Notes: generated by a model not told the origin, from the sequence alone. A stretch of 49,463 nt of DNA from Thioalkalivibrio thiocyanoxidans ARh2 (GCF_000385215.1 NZ_ARQK01000040.1:1-49463); one strand, 5' to 3'. Shown: positions 34,660-44,211, numbered from the stretch's first letter. Program-made: numbers and translations.

Positions 34660-35048
34660 GCAGCTGCCTCGCGACGATCCCGCACATAATCACGCACGCG
34701 GTGCGGGTCGGGGATCCCGGCCACCCGAAACTCCGGGTTGTCGCCAGTGGTATACACGGCAATCTCGCCCACCCGGAAGACCCGGTTCCAGAAGCTCTGG
34801 TCCACCTTCACAGTGCGGATCTGGCCGATATCCAGGTCCACATGGGACTTGCTGAGCAGCCCCTCTTCCAGATGCACCTGGTCGGCGTCGATGCGCAGAC
34901 GCACCGACCGCGTCTGCAGATACCACCACAGCAGAATCAGGAGCCCCAGACCAAAGGCCGCGATCAGCAGAACACTGAAAACGAAACCAAACGGGTGGTT
35001 GCGAAACATCGCCGGACGGGCGTCGATCGCGGGGGCACGGCTGGTCAT
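34656..35048 (-). CDS. Membrane-anchored bacterial PH-domain protein (YdbS/DUF304-like)
   Basis: The 130-residue product has a membrane helix (about 20-45, FGFVFSVLLIAAFGLGLLILLWWYLQ) followed by a bacterial PH-like domain (VRLRIDADQVHLEEGLLSKSHVDLDIGQIRTVKVDQSFWNRVFRVGEIAVYTTGDNPEFRVAGIPDPHRVRDYV). The stretch LLSKSHVDLDIGQIRTVKV is the typical DUF304 motif. The function of these proteins is poorly known; some act at membranes in stress. It is coupled to the downstream three-helix protein. Confidence 0.83.
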   Translation of the reverse strand: MTSRAPAIDARPAMFRNHPFGFVFSVLLIAAFGLGLLILLWWYLQTRSVRLRIDADQVHLEEGLLSKSHVDLDIGQIRTVKVDQSFWNRVFRVGEIAVYTTGDNPEFRVAGIPDPHRVRDYVRDRREAAA

Positions 35049-35154
35049 GGGACCTCCGGTTCACGGACAGTACCGACAGTGTGCCAGATGGCGTGCCCGA
35101 CGCGGATATCACCAGAGGATGCTGTCGCGCCAGTGAGCAAACGCGGCGTTTGTA

Positions 35155-35964
35155 TCAGGCCGGACGGCTCATATTCTTGCCGTAGAAGATCTCCATCATC
35201 TCGTGCTTGAGCAGCTTGGCGATGCGCTTGGCCTCCCGGGCCGAGTAGTCGTCCTTGCCCAGGCCGAACAGGTAGTTGTCGAGGTCGAAGTCCTTCAGCA
35301 CCATCTTGGTGTGGAACAGGTACTCCTGGTACACGTTCACGTCCACCATCTGGTACTTGTCCTTGGTATCGCGCGAGAGGAAGTCCTGGATGGAGTTGAT
35401 CTTGTGGTCGATAAAGTGCTTCTTGCCACGCACGTCGCGGGTAAAACCGCGCACTCGATAGTCCATGATCACAATATCCGACTCGAAGCTGTGAATCAGG
35501 TAGTTCAAGGCACGCAGCGGCGAGATGCGCCCGCAGGTGGACACATCGATATCCGCGCGAAAGGTCGCGATCCCGCCCTCCGGGTGGGACTCCGGATACG
35601 TGTGGACCGTAATATGGCTCTTGTCGAGGTGGCCGACCACCGTTTCCGGCAGCGGGCCTGGGCCCTCGGTATACCCGATCTTCTCGGTGGCCACCGGCTC
35701 TTCCGAGATCAGCATGGTGACCGAGGCGCCCTGAGGATCATAGTCCTGGCGCGAGATATCCAGGATGTTGGCTCCGATCAGATGAGCCACGTCGGACAGA
35801 ATCTGGGTGAGACGCTGGGCGTTGTAGGCCTCGTCGATGTACGCGATGTACTCGTCTCGATGGCGCTCGCCGGAGGCGTAGCAGATATCGTAGATATTGA
35901 AGCTCAGGCTCTTGGTCAGGTTATTGAACCCGTGGAGCTTGATCTGCTTCTTGTGGCGGGGCAT
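35155..35964 (-). CDS. speD: S-adenosylmethionine decarboxylase proenzyme
   Basis: Makes decarboxylated SAM, the aminopropyl donor for spermidine. The proenzyme self-cleaves to give a pyruvoyl cofactor; the cleavage serine is S116 in [21 protein letters not shown], and C144 in [11 protein letters not shown] is the expected catalytic acid. At 269 residues it is the longer gammaproteobacterial form seen in E. coli. No spermidine synthase gene is adjacent. The order speD, OsmC-family gene, crp/vfr, trpC is a conserved gammaproteobacterial arrangement, which supports the identities of its neighbours. Confidence 0.95.
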   Translation of the reverse strand: MPRHKKQIKLHGFNNLTKSLSFNIYDICYASGERHRDEYIAYIDEAYNAQRLTQILSDVAHLIGANILDISRQDYDPQGASVTMLISEEPVATEKIGYTEGPGPLPETVVGHLDKSHITVHTYPESHPEGGIATFRADIDVSTCGRISPLRALNYLIHSFESDIVIMDYRVRGFTRDVRGKKHFIDHKINSIQDFLSRDTKDKYQMVDVNVYQEYLFHTKMVLKDFDLDNYLFGLGKDDYSAREAKRIAKLLKHEMMEIFYGKNMSRPA

Positions 35965-36075
35965 GGCGTTTCCTCTTGCCCGGGACGCAGGGAACGGCGG
36001 ATTGTAGACGTCCCGGCCCGTCAGGGAAACACGCCGTCCCCGCTGGTGAAAATTTCCGGCATCCCACCCGGACGC

Positions 36076-36504
36076 TCAGCGCGGAGCGGGACCCTCGACA
36101 ATCTCGAAGTCGTGGGTAACCCTGGCCGCGGCCCCGAGCATCAGCGAGGCCGAGCAGTATTTCTCCGCGGACAGTTCCACCGCGCGGCCCACCTGCTTCT
36201 CCGACAGACCATGGCCATACACCCGAAAGTGCACGTGGATGTCGGTAAACACCTTGGGCACCGTCTCCGCCCGCGTGCCGTCCACCGTGACCTCGCAGTC
36301 GAGGACCTCCTGGCGCCCCTTCTTGAGCATTGCCACGACATCGAAACTGGTACACCCACCCAGCCCCAGTAACAACATCTCCATCGGGCGGGCCCCGAGG
36401 TTTCGCCCGCCGGCATCCGGGGGGCCATCCATCACCACCGCATGCCCACTGCCGGTCTCGCCGACAAACGCCACCTGTTCCAGCCACTTCACCCTGACCC
36501 GCAT
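36076..36504 (-). CDS. OsmC-family protein
   Basis: Small cytosolic thiol protein of 142 residues, of the OsmC/Ohr/YhfA superfamily, which reduces organic hydroperoxides or related stress products. It has the two conserved cysteine regions: LGLGGCTSFDVVAMLKK (C51) and SAEKYCSASLMLGAAARVTHDFEI (C117). The overall sequence is closer to the YhfA type than to Ohr, and in E. coli yhfA is also next to crp. It is divergent from the Crp-type regulator gene across about 200 bases. Confidence 0.9.
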   Translation of the reverse strand: MRVRVKWLEQVAFVGETGSGHAVVMDGPPDAGGRNLGARPMEMLLLGLGGCTSFDVVAMLKKGRQEVLDCEVTVDGTRAETVPKVFTDIHVHFRVYGHGLSEKQVGRAVELSAEKYCSASLMLGAAARVTHDFEIVEGPAPR

Positions 36505-36531
36505 AAGCGTCTCCTTTTACCCACAAATTCC

Positions 36532-36650
36532 GGCCTTTTGGAAGGCCTTGTGTGGCCTATACTCAACAAAACATGCACAAACTTTGAGACGACAAGCACA
36601 GAATAGAACCCGGGTCAGCGCATTTTGTGACTCGATCCCGACACCCGGGT
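36532..36650 (+). promoter_or_regulatory. Regulatory region between osmC-like gene and crp
   Basis: This divergent 208-base gap holds a hairpin GGCCTT-TTGG-AAGGCC (36532-36547), a plausible plus-strand -10 TATACT (36558-36563) with only a weak -35 (TTTTGG, 16-base spacer), and two copies of the palindrome ACCCGGGT (36608-36615 and 36643-36650), which can pair with each other. A TGTGA half-site at 36625-36629 is not part of a full Crp palindrome. The crp transcript would have a leader of about 145 bases including the ACCCGGGT pair. Confidence 0.4.
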
Positions 36651-36712
36651 CCCGCTTGTGGAGGGCTGGATTACACTGAAACCCGTCCCCACTACGCGAG
36701 ACGTGAGAAGCC

Positions 36713-37366
36713 ATGGATGCCATGACCATGAATAACCCGTTCGTCTATCGCCCGGCGCAACCGTCGCCGGCACTTGAGCGCTTTCTCGGCTACTGCCACC
36801 GCCGGCACTACCGCAAGCGCACGACGATCATTCATTCCGGTACGGTACCGGATACGCTGTATTACGTCGTCAGCGGATCCGTTTCGGTGCTGGGCGAGAA
36901 CAACGGTCACGAACTCGTCCTGGCCTACCTGAACAAGGGCGAATTCTTCGGCGAACTCGGCATGTTCGAGGATGACCCGCGTTCGGCGACGGTCGTCACC
37001 CGCGAGGATACCGAGACCGCCGAGATCCCCTATACCCAGTTCCGCGAGATCGTGCAGCGCGACCCGGAGATCCTGATGCTGCTGACCAGCCAGATCGCCA
37101 CCCGCCTGCGCCAGACCTCGCGCAAGGTGATGGACCTGGCCTTTGTCGACGTCACCGGCCGCATTGCCCACACCCTGCTGGATCTGGCACGCCAGCCCGA
37201 CGCGATGACCCACCCGGACGGCATGCAGCTGCGCATCACCCGTCAGGAGATCGCGCGCATCGTCGGCTGCTCGCGCGAAATGGCCGGACGCGTCCTGAAG
37301 GACCTGGAGGAACGCGGGCTGATCACCGCCCACGGCAAGACCATCGTCGTGTTCGGCACCCGCTGA
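36713..37366 (+). CDS. crp: Crp/Vfr-type cAMP receptor transcription factor
   Basis: Global regulator of the CRP/FNR superfamily, 217 residues. The cyclic-nucleotide-binding domain (about 20-135) contains GEFFGELGMFEDDPRSATVVTRE, with the Glu and Arg-Ser pair expected for cAMP contact, and the helix QIATRLRQTSRKVMDLAFVDVTGRIAHTLL. The helix-turn-helix is RITRQEIARIVGCSREMAGRVLKDLEERGLI. There is no FNR-type cysteine cluster. Location between trpC and the OsmC-family gene and speD matches vfr in Pseudomonas. A predicted adenylate cyclase at 23316 could supply its ligand. A second in-frame ATG lies at 36722. Confidence 0.93.
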   Translation: MDAMTMNNPFVYRPAQPSPALERFLGYCHRRHYRKRTTIIHSGTVPDTLYYVVSGSVSVLGENNGHELVLAYLNKGEFFGELGMFEDDPRSATVVTREDTETAEIPYTQFREIVQRDPEILMLLTSQIATRLRQTSRKVMDLAFVDVTGRIAHTLLDLARQPDAMTHPDGMQLRITRQEIARIVGCSREMAGRVLKDLEERGLITAHGKTIVVFGTR

Positions 37367-37387
37367 ACGGCATCCTGGCAAGAGCCT

Positions 37388-37420
37388 GCCCGCAGCGAAC
37401 GCGGGCGGGCGCCTCGCCCG
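37388..37420. terminator. GC-rich terminator between crp and trpC
   Basis: GCCCGC (37388-37393) pairs with GCGGGC (37401-37406) around a seven-base loop, and the latter can alternatively pair as GCGGGCG with CGCCCGC further right (37401-37420). It lies in the 59-base gap between the convergent crp and trpC genes and can serve both. Confidence 0.5.
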
Positions 37421-37425
37421 CGGGT

Positions 37426-38232
37426 TCAGTCCTCGCCGCGGAACAGCCGGCCCAGCGCCAGCCCCGGATCCTCGGTGCGCATGAAGGCCTCGCCCACCAG
37501 GAAGGCCTTCACTCCCGCCTCCTGCATGCGCGCCACATCCTCGCGGGTATGGATGCCGCTCTCGGTGACCAGTAGTGCCGAGTCCGGCACCTGGCCCTTC
37601 AGCTCCAACGTGGTCTCCAGCCGCGTCTCGAAGCTGCGCAGGTCGCGGTTGTTGATGCCGATCAGGTCCGCGCCGATCTTCTTCGCGCGCTCGAGCTCCT
37701 CGGCATCGTGCACCTCGACCAGGGCATCCATGCCCAGCTCGCGGGTCAGGAAGTACAGCTCGTGCAGCGCGGTGTCATCCAGCGCGGCGGCGATCAGCAG
37801 CACGCAGTCCGCCCCCAGCACCCGCGCCTCGTAGACCTGATAGAGGTCGATCACGAAGTCCTTGCGCAGAATCGGCAGCTTGCAGGCCACGCGCGCATCA
37901 CGCAGATCCCCGTCACGCCCCTTGAAGAAGTCCACGTCGGTCAGCACCGACAGGCAGGTGGCCCCATGTTCCTCGTAGCTGCGGGCAAAGGCCTCGGGGT
38001 TGAAGTTCGGGCTGATCTGCCCCTGGCTAGGGCTGGCCTTCTTGATCTCCGCGATCACGGCCGCGCGCCCGGCATCGATATCGCGTTGCAGCGCCGCCCG
38101 GAACCCGCGCGGCTCCGGAGCCGAGCCCATCCAGCCACGCAGCTCGCGCAACGGCCAGAAGGCCTCGCGTTCCTTCAGCTCCTCGCGCTTGCGCTCGAGG
38201 ATCCGCTTGAGGATGTCCGGGACGTCGTTCAT
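37426..38232 (-). CDS. trpC: Indole-3-glycerol-phosphate synthase
   Basis: Fourth enzyme step of tryptophan synthesis, a TIM-barrel protein of 268 residues. Signatures: AVIAEIKKASPSQGQI (catalytic lysine), YEEHGATCLSVLTDVDFFKG, PILRKDFVIDLYQVYEARVLGADCVLLI and LIGINNRDLRSFETRLETT. It is not fused to trpF, as usual outside enterics. Its ATG overlaps the trpD stop (TGATG). It is the last gene of the minus-strand run from rpe. Confidence 0.96.
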   Translation of the reverse strand: MNDVPDILKRILERKREELKEREAFWPLRELRGWMGSAPEPRGFRAALQRDIDAGRAAVIAEIKKASPSQGQISPNFNPEAFARSYEEHGATCLSVLTDVDFFKGRDGDLRDARVACKLPILRKDFVIDLYQVYEARVLGADCVLLIAAALDDTALHELYFLTRELGMDALVEVHDAEELERAKKIGADLIGINNRDLRSFETRLETTLELKGQVPDSALLVTESGIHTREDVARMQEAGVKAFLVGEAFMRTEDPGLALGRLFRGED

Positions 38233-39269
38233 CAGATTCCTGCTCCTTGATTGGTCAATCGTGCACTGGTCGCCTGCAGCCGCTCCAGGCGCTCGCGGGC
38301 CGCGCCCGAATCGATCGCTGCGGCCGCGCGGCCAACACCCGCGGCCAGCGACTCGGCGCCTCCCCCGGCGTAGATCGCGGCCCCGGCGTTCAGCAGGACG
38401 ATATCGCGGGCGGCGCCGGCCTGCCCCTCCAGCACCCCGCGCAGCATCGCGGCCGAGGCCTCCACACTGTCGACCCGGATCGCATCCAGCCCGCTCCGTG
38501 TCAGCCCGAAGTCCTCGGGCACGATGGTGTACTCCTCGATCACACCATCCTTCAGCTCCGCCACACGCGTCGGGGCGCCGATGCTGATCTCGTCCAGCCC
38601 GTCCTCGGCGTGCACCACCAGCACGTGCTCGCTGCCCAGCCCCTTCAGGGCCTCGGCCAGCGGACGCACCCAGGCTTCGGAGAACACGCCCAGCACCTGA
38701 TTCGGCGCCCCCGCGGGATTGGTCAGCGGGCCCAGCACGTTGAACAGTGTGCGCACGCCCAGTTCCTTGCGCGGGCCGATCGCGTGCTTCATCGCGCCAT
38801 GATGGGCCGGGGCAAACAGGAAGCCCACGCCGACCTCCTCGATGCAGGTACCGACCGCCTCCGGCGACAGCCCGAGATGAATCCCCAGGTGCTCCAGTAC
38901 GTCCGCGGAGCCGGACTTCGACGACACCGAACGGTTGCCGTGCTTGGCCACCCGCACGCCACCGGCCGCCGCAACCAGCGCCGAGGCGGTCGAGATATTG
39001 AAGGTGCCCGAGGCATCGCCGCCGGTGCCGCAGGTATCGACCAGCCCGGTCCGCGGTACATCCACGCGCGTCGCCAGCTCGCGCATCACGCCGGCCGCCG
39101 CACGAATCTCCTCGATGGTCTCGCCCTTCATGCGCAGGGCCACCAGCAGCCCGCCAATCTGGGCGTCGGTGGCCTCGCCGGTCATCACCGCCTGCATCAC
39201 GGCGGTCATCGCCGCCTCATCCAGGTTCTGGCGTTCGATCAGGGCCGCTATGGCTTGCTGCACGGTCAC
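38232..39269 (-). CDS. trpD: Anthranilate phosphoribosyltransferase
   Basis: Transfers phosphoribose from PRPP to anthranilate. The 345-residue protein has the PRPP-binding motif [28 protein letters not shown] and the conserved [37 protein letters not shown] and [13 protein letters not shown]. The start is GTG 39269 with AGGAG seven bases upstream. It is separated from its usual partner trpG by an MFS transporter gene and a repeat remnant, leaving a 77-base gap before its start. Confidence 0.96.
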   Translation of the reverse strand: MTVQQAIAALIERQNLDEAAMTAVMQAVMTGEATDAQIGGLLVALRMKGETIEEIRAAAGVMRELATRVDVPRTGLVDTCGTGGDASGTFNISTASALVAAAGGVRVAKHGNRSVSSKSGSADVLEHLGIHLGLSPEAVGTCIEEVGVGFLFAPAHHGAMKHAIGPRKELGVRTLFNVLGPLTNPAGAPNQVLGVFSEAWVRPLAEALKGLGSEHVLVVHAEDGLDEISIGAPTRVAELKDGVIEEYTIVPEDFGLTRSGLDAIRVDSVEASAAMLRGVLEGQAGAARDIVLLNAGAAIYAGGGAESLAAGVGRAAAAIDSGAARERLERLQATSARLTNQGAGI

Positions 39270-39333
39270 AGGGCTGCTCCTGTCGGGGAATCGGGAGCGC
39301 TAGTGTAACGCCCGCTCCCGCGCGGCACGAACC

Positions 39334-39359
39334 AGGGAAACACGGATCAGCGTTTCCCT
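39334..39359. repeat. AGGGAAAC...GTTTCCCT repeat hairpin at MFS gene end
   Basis: AGGGAAAC (39334-39341) and GTTTCCCT (39352-39359) are perfect eight-base arms; the right arm with its inner bases reads, on the minus strand, AGGGAAACGCTGAT, the same terminus as the element at 19657. The stop codon of the MFS gene lies inside this repeat, so its last residues (LGKR) are encoded by it. A related AGGGAAACACG is at 36023-36033. Confidence 0.6.
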
Positions 39360-40537
39360 AACCCTCCACCAAACCATACGGCGGCGGCGAATAGCCAAAT
39401 CAGCGCCGCACCGGCGACCAGGTGCAGCAGGACGTCATCCAGCCAGTCGACCACGAAGAGCGTGAGCAGGGCTGCAAACCCGAGCTGGATAAAGGCCTGC
39501 ATCGCCGAGGCCATGCCGCGCGCGCCCGGATAGCAGTCCAGCGCCAGCAGGGTCAGCGAGGGCATCCCCAAGGCCAGGGCAAAGCTGTACAGGGCAAACG
39601 GCAGGGTCACCGCCGCCACCGAGGGTTCCGGGGCCAGCGCCGCCCAGCCCACCAGCGCCAGCGAAATCCCGGTGAGCAGCAAGCCGATGCGGACCGTGAC
39701 CTCGGGCGCCACGCGCCCGGCACTCCAGCCGGAGGCCACGCCCCCCAGCATCAGCCCGACCACCATGGGCGCGAACAGCCACCAGAAATCGCGCTCGCCG
39801 CCTCCGAGATGCACATAGATCAGCGCGGGCGAGGCCGCGACGAACAGGAACTTGGCCCCGAACAGGGTGGTATGCACCAGCACCGGCTGCAGGAACTGCA
39901 CATTGCGCAGGGTGCCCGCATAGCGCCCGAGCACCAGCCGCGGCCGGCTGGACACGCGCCCGACCGGGGGCAGGGTCTCCGGCAGCCACAGACGCGCGGC
40001 CAGCAGCAGCACGACCCCGTAGAGCACCAGGAACGCAAACACCGAGCGCCAGCCGAACGCGGATTGCAGATAGCCGCCCAGGATGGGCGCAATCGCAGGC
40101 CCCATCGCGAACATGATCGTCACAATCGCGAATACACGCCGCGCATCAATGGGGTCGAAACGGTCGCGCACCAGGGCACGGCTCACCACCACCCCGGCCG
40201 CCGCCGCGAAGCCCTGACCGACACGCAGCCCGATCACCTGCCAGTACTCCACCGCCACCACCAGTAGCGCGGATGTCGCGACGTAGGCCACCAGCGCCCA
40301 CAGCACGACCGGACGCCGGCCAAAGGCATCCGACAGCGGCCCGGCCACCAGGGTGGCCAGGGCAAAGGCGACCAGATAGGAGGACAGCGTCGCCTGCATC
40401 GCCGCACCGTCGACGGACAGGTCCGCGGCCATCGCCGGGAACGACGGCAGGTAGGTATCCAGCGAGAACGGCGCCAGCAGCGCCAAAGGTGCGACCAGCA
40501 GCGCGAAACGCAGCCGGGTGCGCTGATGCGGCGTCAC
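39347..40537 (-). CDS. Bcr/CflA-type MFS drug-efflux transporter
   Basis: Twelve-helix proton-coupled exporter of the DHA1 Bcr/CflA subfamily, 396 residues. Signatures: [22 protein letters not shown] in helix 1, [21 protein letters not shown] in the loop 2-3 motif, and [23 protein letters not shown] in helices 3-4. The GTG start overlaps the trpG stop by four bases, so it is translated with trpG, yet it has no known tie to tryptophan synthesis. Its C-terminal codons lie inside a dispersed repeat. It could export tryptophan intermediates or be a passenger; neither is shown. Confidence 0.9.
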   Translation of the reverse strand: MTPHQRTRLRFALLVAPLALLAPFSLDTYLPSFPAMAADLSVDGAAMQATLSSYLVAFALATLVAGPLSDAFGRRPVVLWALVAYVATSALLVVAVEYWQVIGLRVGQGFAAAAGVVVSRALVRDRFDPIDARRVFAIVTIMFAMGPAIAPILGGYLQSAFGWRSVFAFLVLYGVVLLLAARLWLPETLPPVGRVSSRPRLVLGRYAGTLRNVQFLQPVLVHTTLFGAKFLFVAASPALIYVHLGGGERDFWWLFAPMVVGLMLGGVASGWSAGRVAPEVTVRIGLLLTGISLALVGWAALAPEPSVAAVTLPFALYSFALALGMPSLTLLALDCYPGARGMASAMQAFIQLGFAALLTLFVVDWLDDVLLHLVAGAALIWLFAAAVWFGGGLGKR

Positions 40538-41127
40538 GCCGGCTGGGGCAGGCGGCGCAGGAAGTTGTCGAGGAGCTCGTGCCCCTGCCGGGTCAGGATG
40601 GATTCGGGGTGGAACTGCACGCCCTCGACGTCCAGTTCACGGTGGCGCAGGCCCATGATCTCGTCGCGGGTGCCATCCTCGCGCTCGGTCCAGGCGGTGA
40701 CCTCCAGGCAATCGGGCAGCGAGGCCGACTCCACCACCAGGGAGTGATAGCGCGTGGCCTCCAGCGGATTCTCGAGGCCCGCAAAGACCCCCACCCCGGT
40801 GTGATGCACCGGGGATGTCTTGCCATGCATGATCTCGCGGGCCCGCACCACGCGCCCGCCGAACACCTGACCAATCGCCTGATGCCCGAGGCAGACCCCG
40901 AGGATCGGGATCTGCCCGGCAAAGCGGCGGATCACCTCCATGGACACACCCGCCTCGTTCGGAGTGCAGGGCCCGGGCGAGATCATGATCCCGGCAGGCG
41001 CCAGGTCGGTGACCTGGTCGGGTGTGATCTGGTCGTTGCGGTGCACCTCGACCTCCGCCCCCAACTCGCCCAGGTACTGGACCAGATTGAAGGTGAACGA
41101 GTCGTAGTTGTCGATCATCAGGATCAT
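40534..41127 (-). CDS. trpG: Anthranilate synthase glutamine amidotransferase subunit
   Basis: Supplies ammonia from glutamine to TrpE; the same protein may also serve PabB in folate synthesis. At 197 residues it has the full class I amidotransferase triad: C79 in [19 protein letters not shown]173 and E175 in [10 protein letters not shown]. The opening [28 protein letters not shown] is typical of TrpG/PabA. It follows trpE after 114 bases and is coupled to the MFS gene. Confidence 0.96.
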   Translation of the reverse strand: MILMIDNYDSFTFNLVQYLGELGAEVEVHRNDQITPDQVTDLAPAGIMISPGPCTPNEAGVSMEVIRRFAGQIPILGVCLGHQAIGQVFGGRVVRAREIMHGKTSPVHHTGVGVFAGLENPLEATRYHSLVVESASLPDCLEVTAWTEREDGTRDEIMGLRHRELDVEGVQFHPESILTRQGHELLDNFLRRLPQPA

Positions 41128-41241
41128 GCCGGGAGTCCCTCCGCCGCACCGGACCGGTACAGATCGCAGACTAGCGCGAGTGCGCCCGGCGTGCCCGACA
41201 ACCGCGCTCGCGCTGCCCGTTCTGCACCGGTCATCACGTCC

Positions 41242-42729
41242 TCAGCCACGGTGCCTGCGCGGCCCCAGTCCGCCCAACGCCAGCTCGGCCGCGCGCACGA
41301 CCGCGCGCCCCTTGTTCAGGGTCTCCTGCCACTCGTTCTCGGGCACCGAGTCGTGCACCACCCCGGCGCCGGCCTGAATGTGCAGCTCACCGTCGTGCAG
41401 TACGGCCGTGCGAATCGCGATCGCGGTATCCATGTTGCCGGACCAGGAGAGGTAGCCGACCGCCCCGGAATACGGCCCGCGCTTGACCGGCTCCAGCTCG
41501 TCGATGATCTCCAGCGCGCGGATCTTCGGCGCGCCGGAGACCGTGCCAGCCGGAAAGGTCGCGCGCAGCACGTCCATCGGCGAGTGTCCCGGGGCGAGTT
41601 GGCCCTCCACGTTGGAGACGATGTGCATCACGTGCGAATAGCGCTCGATGGTCATGGTATCGGTCACCTCCACCGAGCCGATCTCGCAGACCCGGCCGAC
41701 GTCGTTGCGCCCGAGATCGATCAGCATCAGGTGCTCGGCGCACTCCTTCGGGTCCGCCAGCAGCTCGACCTCCAGCGCGCGGTCTTCCTCCTCGGTACGC
41801 CCGCGCGGGCGGGTGCCGGCGATCGGGCGCACGGTCACGCGGTCGTCCTCCAGCCGCACCAGGATCTCCGGCGAGGCCCCGACCACGTGGTGGTCGTCCA
41901 GGTCCAGGTAGTACATGTAGGGCGACGGGTTCAGCGCCCGCAACGCGCGGTAGAGGTTCAGCGGTGGCGCCGAGAACGGGACGCTCATGCGCTGCGCCAG
42001 CACCACCTGCATCACGTCGCCGTCCATGATGTATTCCTGCGCCCGCGCCACGGCCGCCTGGAAGCCCTCGGCCGACCAGCCCGGCACATACTCCGGCACC
42101 GCGTGCGGGTGCGGTGGGTCTCCCGGCGGCACCAGCGGCTCGCCGATCCGGCTCTCCAGCTCGTCGAGGCGTTCCGCGGCCACGACCTGCCCGTCGGGGC
42201 GCGAGGTATCGGCATGCACCACCAGATACAGCCGCCCGGAGAGGTTGTCGTAGACCACGACCTCCTCCGAAACCATCAGCAGGATATCTGGCAGCCCCAG
42301 CGCATCGGGCTTTTCCGGGCCCTCCAGGCGCGGCTCGATCAGGCGCACGGTCTCGAAGCCGAAGTAGCCGACCAGGCCACCGGTGAAGCGCGGCAGGCCC
42401 GGCAGTTCGGCGACCTTGAAGCGCGCCTGGTAGGCCTCGATCCAGGCCAGCGGATCGGTCTCGGTGGTCTGCTCGACCACCTTGCCGTCGGTCTCCACCG
42501 TGATGTCGTGGCCGTGCACCCGCACCCGGGTCCGCGCCGGCAGGCCGATGAAGGAGTAGCGACCCCAGCGCTCCCCGCCCTGCACCGACTCGAACAGGTA
42601 GGAATACGGCCGGTTGGCCAGCTTCAGGAAGATGGACAGGGGCGTCTCGAGATCCGCCAGGACCTCGCGCACCAGCGGGATGCGGTTATAGCCCTCGCGG
42701 GCCAGTGCGTCGAACTGTTCGGGGGTCAT
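41242..42729 (-). CDS. trpE: Anthranilate synthase component I
   Basis: Converts chorismate to anthranilate with ammonia from TrpG. The protein of about 495 residues has the N-terminal feedback-site region [23 protein letters not shown] (the LES-like element for tryptophan binding) and the catalytic core with [52 protein letters not shown] and [21 protein letters not shown] chose ATG 42729, which has AGGA eight bases upstream; a TTG 18 bases earlier is also open. No leader peptide or attenuator is visible in the 91 bases between gph and trpE. Confidence 0.96.
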   Translation of the reverse strand: MTPEQFDALAREGYNRIPLVREVLADLETPLSIFLKLANRPYSYLFESVQGGERWGRYSFIGLPARTRVRVHGHDITVETDGKVVEQTTETDPLAWIEAYQARFKVAELPGLPRFTGGLVGYFGFETVRLIEPRLEGPEKPDALGLPDILLMVSEEVVVYDNLSGRLYLVVHADTSRPDGQVVAAERLDELESRIGEPLVPPGDPPHPHAVPEYVPGWSAEGFQAAVARAQEYIMDGDVMQVVLAQRMSVPFSAPPLNLYRALRALNPSPYMYYLDLDDHHVVGASPEILVRLEDDRVTVRPIAGTRPRGRTEEEDRALEVELLADPKECAEHLMLIDLGRNDVGRVCEIGSVEVTDTMTIERYSHVMHIVSNVEGQLAPGHSPMDVLRATFPAGTVSGAPKIRALEIIDELEPVKRGPYSGAVGYLSWSGNMDTAIAIRTAVLHDGELHIQAGAGVVHDSVPENEWQETLNKGRAVVRAAELALGGLGPRRHRG

Positions 42730-42820
42730 CACAAGGGTTCCTGACAAGAGAGGGGCAGACGGCGCGGCAGATCAGTCGCCGTTTCGCCATCGCCCCGCTG
42801 TCCGGTCCATTGCGATCATG

Positions 42821-43504
42821 TCAGGCCGCCCGGGCGGGCAGCAGCTCCGGCAGTTCGTCCAGCCGGTCGAGCACCGCATCCGGGTGTTCGTCGCGGATAT
42901 CAAAGCCGTGATTGTAGCCGTAGGTCATGCAGACGATCTGGAAGCCGGCCGCGCGTGCCGCCTTCACGTCGCTCTTCGAGTCCCCGACCATCAGCGATTC
43001 GGAGGGCTCGACACCCAACTCCCTGGCCGCGTGCAGCAGTGGCGCCGGGTCAGGTTTCTTCTGCGGCAGGGCGTCGCCGGCGACCACGATCTCGAAGTCG
43101 TCGAGGATGCCCTTTTCGCGCAGTAGCGGCACGGTGAAGCGCTCGGCCTTGTTGGTCACGCAGCCCAGGCGGTAACCGGCGGCCTTCAGCTGATCCAGCC
43201 CCTCGCGCACCCCCGGATACAGCGGCGAGCGCCCGGCGGTGTTCTCCTGGTAGATGCGCATGAATACCGGCAGTGCCCGCTCGAAGGCCTCCGGGTCCGG
43301 CTCGCCGTCGAGCGCATTGAGCAGCGCCCGCTTGACCAGCCGTTCCACGCCGTTGCCGACCCAGTTGCGCACGGCCGCCTCGCCGCGCTCGGGCAGACCC
43401 AGCTCGCGCATCATGGCATCCACGCTATAGGCCAGGTCCGGCACGCTGTCGATCAGCGTGCCGTCCAGGTCAATCAGGATCATGCGGGGGCGCTTCAGGG
43501 ACAT
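42821..43504 (-). CDS. gph: Phosphoglycolate phosphatase
   Basis: HAD-superfamily phosphatase that removes 2-phosphoglycolate, 227 residues. Motif I is ILIDLDGTLIDSVPDLAYSVDAMM (nucleophile and acid aspartates), motif II GCVTNKA, and motif IV SLMVGDSKSDVKAARAAG with a cap domain between. It lies in the rpe-gph-trpE order typical of gammaproteobacteria; 17 bases separate it from rpe. Confidence 0.94.
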   Translation of the reverse strand: MSLKRPRMILIDLDGTLIDSVPDLAYSVDAMMRELGLPERGEAAVRNWVGNGVERLVKRALLNALDGEPDPEAFERALPVFMRIYQENTAGRSPLYPGVREGLDQLKAAGYRLGCVTNKAERFTVPLLREKGILDDFEIVVAGDALPQKKPDPAPLLHAARELGVEPSESLMVGDSKSDVKAARAAGFQIVCMTYGYNHGFDIRDEHPDAVLDRLDELPELLPARAA

Positions 43505-43521
43505 CCCGGTCTCCGGACGAA

Positions 43522-44211
43522 TCAGGCCTTGGCCATCTCGTCGCGCATCTGCTGGATGATGCTGTTGTAGCGGTTCGCGTCGGCATCGCTGCCGGCACCG
43601 AAGATCGCGGAACCGGCGACGAAGGTATCGGCCCCCGCGGCCTTGATCTCGCGGATATTGTCGGCCTTCACGCCGCCGTCGATCTCGAGGCGGATGTCAC
43701 GCCCGGAGGCGTCGATCATCTTGCGCGCCTCGCGCAGCTTGTCGAGGGTGGCCGGGATGAACTTCTGGCCGCCAAAGCCCGGGTTCACCGACATCAGCAG
43801 GACCATGTCGACCTTGTCCATCACGTAGTCGAGATAGGACAGCGGGGTCGCCGGATTGAACACCAGACCCGCCTTGCAGCCCTCGGAGTGGATCAACTGC
43901 AGGGTGCGGTCGATATGGTCGGAGGCCTCCGGGTGGAAGGTGATGTAGCTGGCGCCGGCCTGGGCGAAGTCCGGGATGATACGGTCCACCGGCTTGACCA
44001 TCAGGTGGACGTCGATCGGCGCAGTCACGCCGTGCTTGCGCAGGGCATCGCAGACCAGCGGACCGATGGTCAGGTTCGGCACGTAGTGGTTGTCCATCAC
44101 GTCGAAGTGGACGATGTCCGCGCCGGAGGCCAGGACGTTGTCGACTTCCTCGCCCAGGCGGGCGAAGTCGGCGGACAGGATGGACGGGGCAATGAAATCG
44201 GGTTGTGCCAT
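43522..44211 (-). CDS. rpe: Ribulose-phosphate 3-epimerase
   Basis: Interconverts ribulose 5-phosphate and xylulose 5-phosphate in the pentose phosphate and Calvin cycles. The 229-residue TIM barrel has [85 protein letters not shown] and [11 protein letters not shown] with the metal-binding His and Asp. ATG 44211 follows GAGG; upstream in-frame codons to 44253 lack support. First gene of the rpe-gph-trp run. Confidence 0.96.
   Translation of the reverse strand: MAQPDFIAPSILSADFARLGEEVDNVLASGADIVHFDVMDNHYVPNLTIGPLVCDALRKHGVTAPIDVHLMVKPVDRIIPDFAQAGASYITFHPEASDHIDRTLQLIHSEGCKAGLVFNPATPLSYLDYVMDKVDMVLLMSVNPGFGGQKFIPATLDKLREARKMIDASGRDIRLEIDGGVKADNIREIKAAGADTFVAGSAIFGAGSDADANRYNSIIQQMRDEMAKA

Noticed and set aside
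36625-36640. TGTGA in the crp upstream region as a Crp auto-regulatory site
   Set aside because: The second half (TCACA) is not present at the right distance; only one half-site.
40273-42744. Long plus-strand open frame antisense to MFS, trpG and trpE
   Set aside because: Composition is low-complexity and it is opposite three certain genes; a shadow.
42730-42820. Trp leader peptide and attenuator before trpE
   Set aside because: No short frame with adjacent Trp codons and no terminator hairpin with a T run between gph and trpE.
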